From Henriciella sp. (lineage in GTDB: Bacteria; Pseudomonadota; Alphaproteobacteria; Caulobacterales; Hyphomonadaceae), in the NCBI GenBank assembly GCA_029238175.1, contig JAQWGO010000084.1, positions 1-35,568 on the forward strand: a DNA stretch of 35,568 bases, read 5' to 3'. Under the pieces are notes generated by a model. The model did not search any database. It was not told the origin of the DNA and saw only the letters and a list, made by a program, of their open reading frames with translations. How positions within the stretch are numbered: position 1 is the first letter of the stretch; every line of letters starts with the position of its first letter. Shown here piece after piece: positions 17,901 through 25,854 of the stretch. A program made the translations under genes and the position numbers.

Positions 17901-18426
17901 GGCTGTGGCCAAGTATGCGTTCAAGCTAATGGCTTATAAAGACGAGTATGAGGTCGCGCGTCTTTGGACGAATGGTAAGTTTGATGCCTATCTTGCGAAG
18001 ACGTTTAAAGGCGGAAAAGTGAACTTCCACTTGGCGCCGCCGCTCTTCTCCAAAAAGGATGCGAATGGGCATCTCATTAAGAAGAATTTTGGACCTTGGA
18101 TGAAGACCAGCTTCAAAATTATGAAGCGTTTTAAAGGCCTGCGTGGCACCCGGTTTGATCTGTTCGGGTATACTGAAGAGCGCAAGATGGAGCGGGCTCT
18201 GCGGGACGACTATATCGTAGCTTTGGATACAATTGCGGCGGAACTATCGTCGAAAAACCTAGAGCTTGCCGTCGCGATTGCGGAAGTTCCAGATGACATT
18301 CGCGGATATGGTCATGTCAAAGAAGCGTCCGTTGAGGCGGCTGAAGCGGCACGTGAAGCGCTTTGTGCGGGGTGGCCAATGGGTGCAATGCCAAAAGCGA
18401 AGACAACACTTATCGGGTCTAAATAG
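14968..18426 (+). CDS. Fused indolepyruvate ferredoxin oxidoreductase family protein
   Basis: This protein of about 1152 residues oxidatively decarboxylates 2-keto acids from amino acids (arylpyruvates or branched-chain keto acids) to acyl-CoA, using thiamine diphosphate and passing electrons to iron-sulfur clusters. The N-terminal part carries GFISGYRGSPLGGYD. The thiamine site includes GCPHN and NLGDG (Gly496-Gly498). A cysteine-rich region follows (Cys634, 637, 640, 646, then 667, 673, 678). The C-terminal gamma-type domain begins NVLFTGVGGTGVTTVA near residue 717. I prefer the TTG at 14968, after GAGGTG, because the product then begins EHREVTLDDKY, close to the usual family start; an ATG at 14893 would add 25 residues and has no ribosome binding site. 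The divergent Lrp-type gene is the likely regulator. Confidence 0.9.
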   Translation: MEHREVTLDDKYDLVEGKAYMTGIQALVRLPMDQKKLDLAAGHNTAGFISGYRGSPLGGYDQQLRSVQNRLDEHDIEFWEGLNEDLGATSVWGSQQLGLFPGAKRDGLFGIWYGKAASIDRTGDVFKHANAAGSSALGGVLAVLGDDHMCKSSTLPSQSEYAMADAEIPVLNPASIQDVLDYGLHAWAMSRFSGAWSAMTALADTMDSGSVVDITLNRMKFVTPEFEFPHDGVHIRRNDPPLEKERRLREFKLPAAQAWVRANQLDHVILPSAKPRVGLIVTGQAARDVFEALEAIGLTPDQASKLGITIYKVAMPWPLEPEGIRAFCAGLERVLVIEHKRPLIEDQLRAALYTLPEKKRPMIEGKRTIEGKPLLSQIGSIPVPEMATALMNVFPKGWDMSRADEYFARVGRSGEAARNNATETVRTPHYCSGCPHNTSTVVPEGSRALAGIGCHYMANFMPDRNTDMTSQMGGEGIAWIGQHFATDEDHMFINLGDGTYSHSGSLAIRAAVTAKANMTYKILYNDAVAMTGGQTVESGQTPQQIAQQVEGEGVKTIVIVTEDTTRYANVKDLPRRVKIYDRDDLDAVQKMLRDTPGVSVLIYDQVCATEKRRRSKRGLRAPDRTRVLINTEVCEGCGDCSIKSNCLSVEPVETELGRKRRINQSTCNTDLSCVKGFCPSFITVTDGEFTAKDQPRREIDASGIPLPEIPTLDRAWNVLFTGVGGTGVTTVAAILAMAAHVDGHAASSLDMTGLAQKGGPVLSHLRFAREPDMISTGRVPPASTDCMIACDLVVAAGGDALNLMDAERTMAWANSDVTPTSEFIRDRHKKFEADLLSARVKRQASDFGVFDAEALSILYFNDAIYTNMIMAGFAWQKGGVPVSLRGVYRAIKLNGVKAEDNMAAFDLGRLAAHNPDRLENAKDPRGHVAEMTLDELIEDRAARLVEYQNEAYAQQYRDVVAKVRAAESQKELGERLTTAVAKYAFKLMAYKDEYEVARLWTNGKFDAYLAKTFKGGKVNFHLAPPLFSKKDANGHLIKKNFGPWMKTSFKIMKRFKGLRGTRFDLFGYTEERKMERALRDDYIVALDTIAAELSSKNLELAVAIAEVPDDIRGYGHVKEASVEAAEAAREALCAGWPMGAMPKAKTTLIGSK

Positions 18427-19626
18427 CTAAGATTGTCGATTTGGGGTTTCTTGCCCCATCGCAGCTTTGGTTCCTATCACTAGTAGGAATAACCAGGCGG
18501 GCCCTTCGGGTCCGCCGATCGCGCTTTCTGTTAGGCTCATCATCAAAATCATAACAATTGCGGGCAGGGCGAAGCGTCTAGCGTCATTGTTTCCGTTCAG
18601 GCCAACCAATCCCGCGATGCCGGTGCGGATCACTAACCAGAGCATCAACGCAGTGCCAGGAATACCGACTGCCAGCATCGTTTCGAGCCAACCATTATGC
18701 GCGTTGAAAACATCGAAGCCTGCTTCGTACCAAAGCCAATCCATACTGACATTGCCCTCCCGCCAAAAGGCGTCATAGCCGTAACCCAGCCATGGCGATT
18801 CTTGGATGCGCCATAAGACGGATGTCCAGATCTTATTCCGACCTGTGAAGGTCGCATCTTCGCCTGCCATATCGAGCAGAGTTTCAGCATTATTGAGAAC
18901 CAGGACTCCAATCCCGGCGGCGACGATTATGCCGAGCCAGCTTCCGAGGACAAGACGAAGCGGTTTGCCTCTCAAAATCTCACCATACGCAAAAGCGGAT
19001 AAGCCTAAACCGCATGCCAAAATAGAAGTGCCTGATTTGCTGAGGACGAGCAGGACGAGGAAAAACGGGACGGCCAGCAACCAGCTTAGGCGGCGGTCGG
19101 TGAACGCGAGGCCCATCGCGCTAAGTGCGCCAATTGCGTAAACAACGCCTGCGCGATTTTTCTCTCCATATGGCCCACGCAGGGCACCTTCGTGAATATC
19201 AACCATTAGCCCGCCGATCGGGATCAGAACCAGCGATAGAATTCCGATGAAGACAGTTGCTAACAACATTCCCATCAGCAGCTCTCGCCAAGTTACCATG
19301 GCACAAAGCGCTGTGGTTGCGAGCACAAAGAATGTGAGTGCTAGCGCAGCTGGTATTGTTGCTGACGGACTGATTGACCACGTAACGCTCGCCAATGCGA
19401 CGGCTGAGAAAGCAAAGACCGGCCAAGCGGCTTTGATCGCCGTCAAAAAGCGGGAGCGGTGCTTTAGGAGTGCGAAGGTTGAGAGCCCCAGACCGGAAAA
19501 GAAACAAAATATAATCGTAAGCCTGTACTGCCAATCCGGCGAAACATGCCGTGCGACGAGTGATTCAACCGGCCCGGAAAGCAGGAAGAACACAAACGCA
19601 GACAGTAGGACAGCGCGGTAGCTCAT
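18427..19626 (-). CDS. O-antigen ligase/polymerase family membrane protein
   Basis: This 399-residue, very hydrophobic protein has roughly ten or more membrane segments and fits the Wzy/WaaL superfamily, which joins or polymerises surface polysaccharide on undecaprenyl carriers. Landmarks are GPYGEKNRAG (151-160), the SKSGT motif (196-200), TGRNKIW (261-267), LGYGYDAFW (280-288) and NAHNGWLE (308-315) in the large periplasmic loop. No other polysaccharide genes flank it, so it may serve a scattered exopolysaccharide or O-antigen pathway. Its stop directly abuts the stop of the convergent oxidoreductase gene with no bases between them. It lies downstream of the Tad-type vWA genes on the same strand, behind a hairpin at 19648-19677. 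Confidence 0.88.
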   Translation of the reverse strand: MSYRAVLLSAFVFFLLSGPVESLVARHVSPDWQYRLTIIFCFFSGLGLSTFALLKHRSRFLTAIKAAWPVFAFSAVALASVTWSISPSATIPAALALTFFVLATTALCAMVTWRELLMGMLLATVFIGILSLVLIPIGGLMVDIHEGALRGPYGEKNRAGVVYAIGALSAMGLAFTDRRLSWLLAVPFFLVLLVLSKSGTSILACGLGLSAFAYGEILRGKPLRLVLGSWLGIIVAAGIGVLVLNNAETLLDMAGEDATFTGRNKIWTSVLWRIQESPWLGYGYDAFWREGNVSMDWLWYEAGFDVFNAHNGWLETMLAVGIPGTALMLWLVIRTGIAGLVGLNGNNDARRFALPAIVMILMMSLTESAIGGPEGPAWLFLLVIGTKAAMGQETPNRQS

Positions 19627-19647
19627 ACCGTGAGTGTGCAGGCTTTA

Positions 19648-19677
19648 TGCCGGAAGCGCTACTGAGAGCCTCCGGCA
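19648..19677 (-). repeat. Strong intergenic hairpin after the vWA pseudogene
   Basis: Read on the minus strand, TGCCGGAGGC pairs with GCTTCCGGCA around a ten-base loop, ten pairs with one G-T. It lies eight bases after the vWA stop and 21 bases before the ligase start. No T tract follows, so a Rho-independent terminator is doubtful. An RNA-stabilising 3' stem or a weak terminator is possible. Confidence 0.5.
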
Positions 19678-19684
19678 ATGCGTT

Positions 19685-21013
19685 TTACTGAGTCAGGCGC
19701 AAATCAGAGATTGATGTCGCGATGGCCTTGTAGGCTTGGGTCAGCTCTTGGCCATTGTCTGGATTGAAAAAGAATTCAGGTCCTGATGAGCAATAGTTAA
19801 GGACATCTTCGCCAGATTGGGGCGCTTGAAATGCGACAGAATAGATGATCACACCGGTGTTTTTGATATTGTCGCAAAGCTGTTGGGCTTGCCATGTCGA
19901 TGAGCCTTGTGAGTTGTTGATCGTTGCGTTGAACGAGCCGTCGGTCATCAGAATTAGAGCTTTTGCAGAGTCCGGCTCATCATAGGCAAGAGGGGCACCG
20001 CCCACCATCGCTGCGCTAAGTGAGACACTTGTTTCTCACGTTTGTTCAATCATGGAGGATTGAAGTCCAGCCCACCAATCTGGAGAAATCATGTACCAAC
20101 CCCAAGCTACGCCGAGATGGCCAGCCGTGCCGCCTGACGGGTTTAGACTATTGATGTAGTTTACTAATTTCGTTCTGTTCGTGGTCAACGGTACTGGCTC
20201 TGAGTTTCGACAGTCTTCACGATCCCAGTATTCTGCAGCCGTGGAGTAAGCATCAATTTCTGGCGGTGCGTCTGTAAATTTCTCGGAACCGGTTCGCTGA
20301 AATACGCAATTTGTAGTATAAGGAATATTGTACCAGCGGCGATAATAATAGCTATAGTATGAATATTGCTGGCTCGCTTTCTCACCTGTCACTGCTTGAA
20401 AGAAGTCCCCGGCATTTAGAGAATTATTGTACGACACCATAGAAATGCGAATGTCTTCTTCATGACCTTCGGCCGGATTGTCTGGTAGCAATTCATCGAC
20501 AGCCACAACTGCTGCGTCTTTGAGCGCTGACATGCGCGACCCAATCATCGATCCTGATACGTCAAATACGAATGAGACGTCCACTTTACCGATACCGTAA
20601 GTCGACGCAGACGATACGCGAAAACGTAACTGGTCAACGCCAGCAATCGAAGAGAGTGTCGTTGCTTGTGAACAAATTGTAGTCGCGGAAAGGTTTTGTC
20701 CTTCGATCGAAACTGTTGGGTCATCACATTCCAGCAGTCCCTCATTCGTTGAGAGCGCTGCCTGGAAGTATTTGCGGACATTTAGCTTAACCTCATCAAC
20801 CGATGCGTTTGTTTGCATCGCGCGGCTGCCAGAAATGATGGCGCTATCGAGTGTATATTGGGCTTTGTTTTTCTTTGTTGCAACCATCGAAAAATCGATC
20901 CCAAATCCAGCCACCACAGCTATTGGAAAGATCGATAATGCCAAAATGACCGAGACATGGCCGTTTTGTACTTTGGCCAGCTTACTGCTGACTCTATTGA
21001 CCCAATTTAGCAT
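19685..21013 (-). pseudogene. Tad-type vWA protein interrupted by an in-frame TGA
   Basis: This is the downstream copy of two tandem TadG-like proteins. The ATG at 21013 follows AGAAGGG; a GTG at 21043 is possible. An N-terminal TadE/G-like membrane helix (GHVSVILALSIFPIAVVAGF) anchors it. A vWA domain follows, with MIDAS DVSGSM. A Tyr-rich insert (SYYSYYYRRWYN, 20315-20380) sits where the paralog has a longer insert. The reading frame stops at TGA 20036-20038 and continues in the same frame from there to 19685 with clear homology (ALILMTDGSF, ATSISDLRL). So a single nonsense codon, not a frameshift, splits it. Extra residues absent from the paralog surround the stop. It may be a true pseudogene, a sequencing error, or two polypeptides; a second start at 20008 has no ribosome binding site. 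Confidence 0.75.
20020..20039. repeat. Small perfect inverted repeat containing the internal stop codon
   Basis: GTGAGA (20020-20025) and TCTCAC (20034-20039) flank an eight-base loop. The complement of 20036-20038 is the TGA that interrupts the vWA gene, so the stop lies in the stem of the mRNA hairpin. The stem is too short and the loop too unlike known elements to call a selenocysteine insertion signal. Confidence 0.45.
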
Positions 21014-21076
21014 GGCCCGAAACCCTTCTGGTTTACCCACCACTTACGGTTATGATGATAGTCTGTTGCGATCAGG

Positions 21077-21118
21077 TTGGCTTTGCTGATCAAGTTTGAC
21101 GTTTACCAGCAAAGCCAA
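21077..21118. repeat. Twelve-pair perfect hairpin between the two vWA genes
   Basis: TTGGCTTTGCTG (21077-21088) and CAGCAAAGCCAA (21107-21118) are exact reverse complements around an 18-base loop. It lies 15 bases after the stop of the upstream vWA gene and about 60 bases before the start of the second. There is no T tract on the minus strand. It may be an attenuator, a processing site or a 3' mRNA-stabilising stem that makes the first gene more highly expressed. Confidence 0.7.
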
Positions 21119-21132
21119 GTTAACCATCAAAT

Positions 21133-22758
21133 CTAGAACTTCACGCGAAGGTCAGAGATTGATGTTGCAATCGCCTGATATGCTTGTTCTAACTCGTCTC
21201 CATTTTCGGGCTCGAACGCGAATTCTGGACCCGAAGCGCAATACTCTAATACGGCTTTACCTGGATCTGGTGCGCCGAATGCGACCGTATAAATAATAAC
21301 TTTGTCCTGCTGTTTCATTTTGTCGCAAATCAAACGCGCTTGTTCGTCTGAATCGCCCTGAGCATCGAATTCTTCGTTTAAGAAGCTACCGTCAGTCATG
21401 AGGATTACGGCCTTGACTGAGTCAGGCTCATTAAACGGTAAAGGGGTCGCATCACCAGTGAACACATTGCTCCAATTCTCGGATACCAGATACCACGCCC
21501 AAGCAATGCCTTGGTGACCAGCAGTACCGCCATTTGCAGTGAGGTTGTTAATGTATGTTGTCAGTGTTGACCGGTTTTTAGTCAAACCGATAGGTTTGTG
21601 ATTGCTACAAGTTATGCCGGATGTTTTCCAGTCGTTGTTGCTACCTTCGTTAGTGTCACTTTTATCTTGGAAGTAAGCGTATCCAGCAGCTAGATAGCCG
21701 TTTGGATTGTTTTCTTCTTCGCTGACATTGTAAATTACTTGGTGTGCGTCGTCGATTTGATTCACGAAGTCTGCAGGCTGAACGGGTGCTTTGTCATCAA
21801 AGGCATGATCGCCGTCGCGTTCCCAAACACAAGTAGAAGTAATTGTTTTTGTAACAACGCGCTCTTTGTCGACGGCCGTTGGTACGACTTCAGTTACTTC
21901 GACGTCTTTCCAACTGCAATTGATCTGCTCCGTGCGCCAACCATTTGGCTTGCACTGGCCTTTCTTTTGGCCCTTTTTGTAGAATTTTTTACAGTAGCGT
22001 CGCTCTTCGCAGGCATATTGGCGCTCTATAGAAGTGGTCTCAATGTCTTCCCACTCAACGTATTTGTCGATCGCGTTGTAAGTTCGCGTCTTTGCAAGGC
22101 CTGTAACTTCTTCGAAATAATCGCCTGCATTCACATTAGAATCATACGACACCATAGCGATGCGAACATCTTCTGTCGCGGCGTCGCCATTGGCAGGCTT
22201 AAGTGTATCAACCGCCTGCAGCGCGGCCGCTTTCAGCGATGTTATTCGGTTCGGATCACCAGACCCGGCGCCAGGTGGTTTCCAGCTCATTGACCCTGAA
22301 ACGTCAAACATAAACGCCACGTCGAGTTTGCCGATGCCCCAAGTTGAGGTCGATGAAACGCCAAATTTCAATTTATCTTTACCGACAACCTGCATCAACG
22401 TTGCGCTTTGCTCACACGTGATACTCGCCGCAATGTCTTGGCTACCTTGAGGGAATTGCACGTTCATCGAGTAGCAATTGTAGCCATTGTTTGAGCTAGT
22501 TTGAGATTGCCCTCTCATATAGTCATACATCACATTTCGGATTTCCTGCTGGGTCTTTCCAGCTTGCATGGCGCGGGCGCCTGCTAAAACCGATGCGTCA
22601 ACGGCCCTTTGAACTTTGTTCTTGTTTGAGCTGAGCAGGGAGAAATCTATTGCGAAACCAGCAATTGAAACCACGGGAATGATGCAAAGCGCGAAAATGA
22701 TCGCGATATGGCCAGATCGATCCTGCCCAAGACGTTTAAAAAGGTTCATCATATCCAT
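21133..22758 (-). CDS. Tad-type (TadG-like) pilus-assembly vWA protein
   Basis: This protein of about 541 residues has a TadE/G-like N-terminal membrane helix (SGHIAIIFALCIIPVVSIAGF) that would place the rest in the periplasm or at the cell surface. A vWA domain follows with MIDAS motif DVSGSMS (Asp152, Ser154, Ser156) and the second metal region VILMTDGSF. Inside the vWA domain, after NAGDYFEEVTGL, lies a Lys- and Cys-rich insert of about 90 residues (coded near 21817-22086) that the neighbouring paralog lacks. It then rejoins homology at GGTAGHQGIAWAWY. Start candidates are ATG 22758, 22752 and 22749. No TadA, TadB or Flp pilin genes are adjacent. Relatives act in Flp/Tad pilus assembly or as surface adhesins; which applies here is not shown. 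Confidence 0.82.
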   Translation of the reverse strand: MDMMNLFKRLGQDRSGHIAIIFALCIIPVVSIAGFAIDFSLLSSNKNKVQRAVDASVLAGARAMQAGKTQQEIRNVMYDYMRGQSQTSSNNGYNCYSMNVQFPQGSQDIAASITCEQSATLMQVVGKDKLKFGVSSTSTWGIGKLDVAFMFDVSGSMSWKPPGAGSGDPNRITSLKAAALQAVDTLKPANGDAATEDVRIAMVSYDSNVNAGDYFEEVTGLAKTRTYNAIDKYVEWEDIETTSIERQYACEERRYCKKFYKKGQKKGQCKPNGWRTEQINCSWKDVEVTEVVPTAVDKERVVTKTITSTCVWERDGDHAFDDKAPVQPADFVNQIDDAHQVIYNVSEEENNPNGYLAAGYAYFQDKSDTNEGSNNDWKTSGITCSNHKPIGLTKNRSTLTTYINNLTANGGTAGHQGIAWAWYLVSENWSNVFTGDATPLPFNEPDSVKAVILMTDGSFLNEEFDAQGDSDEQARLICDKMKQQDKVIIYTVAFGAPDPGKAVLEYCASGPEFAFEPENGDELEQAYQAIATSISDLRVKF

Positions 22759-22936
22759 CAATCGCTAGCGCGCCCCATTACCTATTCCGGTTATTACCGC
22801 TTGTTGTGCGAAAGTTGGCTTTCATCCGCGTTAGGAACTGCATTGTGTTTTGGGACGGGTTGATAGTAGTTTGTTTACCACCTCAGCGCGCGGTGCGGGC
22901 TGGACTTTCATATGCGAGTCAGGGAAATGCATAGGA

Positions 22937-23731
22937 ATGAAACAGTATCACGACTTGCTGAGAGATATTCTTGAGAACGGTGTTGAGCGCGGTGACCGCA
23001 CGGGCACAGGAACCATTGGCGTTTTTGGACGCCAAATGCGGTTTGACCTGTCAGACACGTTTCCGCTTCTAACAACCAAGAAGCTTCACCTTCGATCGAT
23101 CATCGTTGAGCTGCTTTGGTTCCTGCGGGGCGACACCAACATCAAATGGCTAAAAGAGCGCAAGGTTTCCATTTGGGACGAGTGGGCCGATGAGAACGGT
23201 GATCTCGGACCTGTTTATGGTAAGCAATGGCGTAGTTGGGTTGCGCCGGATGGTCGGGTGATTGATCAAATTCAGTGGGTGTTAGACGAGATTAAAACCA
23301 ATCCAAACTCGCGGCGTTTGGTCGTCTCTGCTTGGAATCCGGCTGACGTGCCCGATATGGCGCTGCCGCCATGCCACTGCCTGTTTCAGTTTAACGTTAT
23401 GGACGGAAAGCTAAACTGTCAGCTCTATCAACGTTCGGCTGATGTCTTCCTTGGTGTCCCGTTCAATATCGCATCCTATGCTTTGCTGACGATGATGATG
23501 GCGCGAGCAACAGGGTTAGAGCCGGGAGAGTTTGTCCACACATTCGGCGACGCGCACTTGTATATAAACCATCTGGAACAAACGCGTTTGCAACTTACTC
23601 GCGAACCATATGAGCAGCCGCGCATGATTTTAAACCCTGATAAGATTGGCCTTTTCGGATGGGAATATGCAGACTTTAAATTGGAAGCCTATCAAGCTCA
23701 TCCGCATATTAAGGCACCCGTTGCTGTCTAG
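22937..23731 (+). CDS. thyA: Thymidylate synthase (ThyA)
   Basis: This 264-residue enzyme converts dUMP to dTMP with 5,10-methylenetetrahydrofolate. The length is the same as the Escherichia coli enzyme. The nucleophile Cys146 lies in [10 protein letters not shown]. The dUMP-binding [20 protein letters not shown], the N-terminal GDRTGTGT and the C-terminal KAPVAV end are all present. The chosen ATG at 22937 gives the standard MKQYHDLL start; a longer in-frame ORF from 22850 would add 29 residues unlike any family member. The usual partner folA is not in the window. About 180 bases separate it from the divergent vWA gene, without a clear promoter. The stop is five bases from the convergent Y-family polymerase stop. 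Confidence 0.97.
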   Translation: MKQYHDLLRDILENGVERGDRTGTGTIGVFGRQMRFDLSDTFPLLTTKKLHLRSIIVELLWFLRGDTNIKWLKERKVSIWDEWADENGDLGPVYGKQWRSWVAPDGRVIDQIQWVLDEIKTNPNSRRLVVSAWNPADVPDMALPPCHCLFQFNVMDGKLNCQLYQRSADVFLGVPFNIASYALLTMMMARATGLEPGEFVHTFGDAHLYINHLEQTRLQLTREPYEQPRMILNPDKIGLFGWEYADFKLEAYQAHPHIKAPVAV

Positions 23732-23736
23732 CCCCG

Positions 23737-25041
23737 TCAGTACTCATGCTTTTCAAGAACTTTTTGAAGCGTGCGAGCAGCGTTTGGTGTCATTGCGAAA
23801 TCATTAAGTTCTGGCACTCGGCCGAAAGCGATTTTTGCTCCGGCATATCCTCCCGGTGGCTCTTTCCTGATGCCAAGCGATACAACGCAATTTCCATTGC
23901 GGGCGTTGAGCATGTCCATGGCGTCAGTCAGGGTTTCCCAGCGTTTGCGTGAGGTCCGTGTTTCAGTTTGCTCGAACAAATCATCGGAAGTCTGTCCTGC
24001 TTGCTGTATACCGTGAAGTATAACCGAGAGCTTCTTTAGCCGAGGTTGCCCAAGCAGTTTTATTCCTGAATCGTAGAGTCGCCCCATTTCTTGCAAGAAT
24101 GTATGATCGTCTCGTGCGGGAAAAAAGCGTGTTTCACGCCTCCAGCATCGTCCATCTTGTGTGGAAAGTGAAATGCTAAGTGCGCTTGCTGTATAATTTT
24201 CGCGTCTTAGTCGTCGTGCGGCTTTAGCTGTCAGAAGCCGCAAACAATCACGCCCTTTTTCTGGAGTCCGCCAATCTGATGATAGAATTCGACCATGGCC
24301 AAACATGCGCCGTGTCGTTTCGTGCTGAGATACTGCAAATCCGCGTAACTGTGCCCACATCCTCTCGCCCTCGACACTATGCCAGATGGCGCGGGCATGT
24401 TTCGGGGTGAGATTCCATAATGTCTCGATAGAGCATATGTTTGCCTTAACTAGTCGCTGTTCCATATTTGAAGAAATACCGGGCAGATCAGTCAAAGAAA
24501 GTCTCAGTAGCGGCCCTGGCAAGTCAGCGGGGTGCAAGATTTCTAAACCGTCTGGTTTGTTCATCTCTGCTGCTACTTTTGCAAGAAACTGGTTGGGTGC
24601 AAATCCAATTGAGCATGTTAAAAATTCCCCAAACTCTGCTCTTAGAGCAGTCTTTATATGGTGCGCTAAAGCTTCTACGTTTTTGCGTTCGCGGCCGATA
24701 AGAGCACATTCCACTTCATCGATAGACCAAACTTTTTTGACTGGAACAAATCGGTCTACCACTTTCAGAATGCGGTGGTGCAGTTTCACATACTCGTCGT
24801 GCCGCGCGATAGGAAGTGCAATATCAGGGCAGAGTTGACGAGCCTCTAGTGCTCTTGTCCCACGTTCAATACCAAAGCGTTTAGCCTCATAACAACGTGC
24901 GATCAGACTAGTATGTTTAGAGGCAAGAGGAAGCACCCCGACAGGGCGGTCCCTTAGCTCGGGTGTTAGGGTTTTCTCCGCATTTGCGAAGAATCCATCA
25001 AAGTCTAAGTACAGACTTTCTATTTCGGTTGGTTGGCGCAT
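23737..25041 (-). CDS. Y-family DNA polymerase (DinB/ImpB-MucB-SamB type)
   Basis: This 434-residue translesion polymerase bypasses DNA damage during the SOS response. The start at ATG 25041 gives an N-terminus where the palm motif YLDFDGFFANAEK follows directly. Metal ligands are Asp13 and Asp108/Glu109 in WSIDEVE. The conserved CSIGFAPNQFLAKVA and NKPDGL motifs, a helix-hairpin-helix (about 182-201, LPGISSN) and a little-finger domain follow. QTSDDLF at 348-354 resembles a beta-clamp-binding motif. The steric residue region has Gly16 (DGFF) where DinB has Cys. Such proteins are often misannotated as type VI secretion protein ImpB. A LexA box lies ten bases upstream of the ATG, so SOS control is likely. 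No imuA or dnaE2 is nearby. Confidence 0.9.
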   Translation of the reverse strand: MRQPTEIESLYLDFDGFFANAEKTLTPELRDRPVGVLPLASKHTSLIARCYEAKRFGIERGTRALEARQLCPDIALPIARHDEYVKLHHRILKVVDRFVPVKKVWSIDEVECALIGRERKNVEALAHHIKTALRAEFGEFLTCSIGFAPNQFLAKVAAEMNKPDGLEILHPADLPGPLLRLSLTDLPGISSNMEQRLVKANICSIETLWNLTPKHARAIWHSVEGERMWAQLRGFAVSQHETTRRMFGHGRILSSDWRTPEKGRDCLRLLTAKAARRLRRENYTASALSISLSTQDGRCWRRETRFFPARDDHTFLQEMGRLYDSGIKLLGQPRLKKLSVILHGIQQAGQTSDDLFEQTETRTSRKRWETLTDAMDMLNARNGNCVVSLGIRKEPPGGYAGAKIAFGRVPELNDFAMTPNAARTLQKVLEKHEY

Positions 25042-25051
25042 CGCTAAATAA

Positions 25052-25066
25052 GAACATAAAAAGAAC
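25052..25066 (-). promoter_or_regulatory. LexA (SOS) box of the Y-family polymerase gene
   Basis: On the minus strand the sequence is GTTCTTTTTATGTTC, an exact GTTC-N7-GTTC, the SOS box form known for alphaproteobacterial LexA. It lies ten bases before the polymerase start codon. A possible -35 TTGCAA (25070-25075) and -10 TTATTT (25046-25051) bracket it, so LexA would sit between the promoter elements and block RNA polymerase. With that promoter the transcript would start at or next to the ATG. Confidence 0.75.
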
Positions 25067-25124
25067 AAATTGCAAGTGGTCGTTTGCAATTCCCTTTGCT
25101 ACAAGGGGATAAAGGAGAATTACA

Positions 25125-25850
25125 ATGAGTGATTCAACATTTCAGACATTCCTGGTTGGCGGCCTGCTGGTCCTGATTGGTGCGGTTGTGTTCATGGCAT
25201 GGTCAGCGTGGCGCTGGGTGGATCGTGAACGTGACATGGAAAAGCTAACGCTGACCGGGGTTGGGCATGAGTTTCAGTTCAATATCAAACGTATGATCGC
25301 TGAAATGGGGGAGATTGGTTCCGGTAGCCCTGCACTCCTCCCGATAACTCATCCTCAATTGGATTCGATTCTAGCCCGGCCCAGTGAAGCTGACCCGCGT
25401 GCGATGACACGAATTCGTGGCCTGTATGACGATTTAGGGGCAGGAAAAATGGCGCTGCGGGCTGCGATGGCTCAGCATCAGGATGTGACGCCCGCCTATC
25501 AGAATGCATCAGCTGTCATTGTTGAAGCTGTCGCGAGCTTATACCTCTGGGAGAAGCATAAAGGCCGTCCGCCTGAAGAAGCACACACGACGCGTAGCTG
25601 GCACGTCCGTGATTGGATGAAGGGGTACGGCTTTGAGTCTAATCTCCTATCTGGCCTCCATCTGCGCGATGCCGTTGTGGAGCGCCTCCGGACAGCTGGT
25701 ATGTCGCTTACGCCTAAGCCATTGAACTACACGGCAAGCGAGTATTATGCTAAACTTTATGACCGTAAATCTGACCCTCAGGCGCCGTTCTGGAAACGTA
25801 AGCAGAAGCTGGAGCCAGTCGAAATTGTTGATGCCGAGCTAGAGGAATAA
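25125..25850 (+). CDS. Single-pass membrane protein of unknown function
   Basis: This 241-residue protein begins with one hydrophobic segment (about residues 8-28, FLVGGLLVLIGAVVFMAWSA) followed by Trp- and Arg-rich residues, so it is probably a bitopic inner-membrane protein with most of its mass in the cytoplasm. The remainder is predicted soluble and mostly helical, ending in an acidic stretch (VEIVDAELEE). I recognise no family. The ATG follows a good ribosome binding site, AAAGGAG at 25111-25117. It is four bases from the start of the next gene, so the two form an operon. It is divergent from the polymerase gene. Confidence 0.72.
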   Translation: MSDSTFQTFLVGGLLVLIGAVVFMAWSAWRWVDRERDMEKLTLTGVGHEFQFNIKRMIAEMGEIGSGSPALLPITHPQLDSILARPSEADPRAMTRIRGLYDDLGAGKMALRAAMAQHQDVTPAYQNASAVIVEAVASLYLWEKHKGRPPEEAHTTRSWHVRDWMKGYGFESNLLSGLHLRDAVVERLRTAGMSLTPKPLNYTASEYYAKLYDRKSDPQAPFWKRKQKLEPVEIVDAELEE

Positions 25851-25854
25851 TTTG

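Noticed and set aside
20020-20039. Selenocysteine signal or stop-codon recoding at the internal TGA
   Set aside because: The hairpin is short and has no known SECIS features, the paralog has no Cys at this site, and TGA ends other genes in the window such as the efflux pump gene at 6705-6707.
22850-22936. Longer thyA start at 22850
   Set aside because: It adds 29 residues unlike any thymidylate synthase. The ATG at 22937 gives the family-standard start and a 264-residue length.
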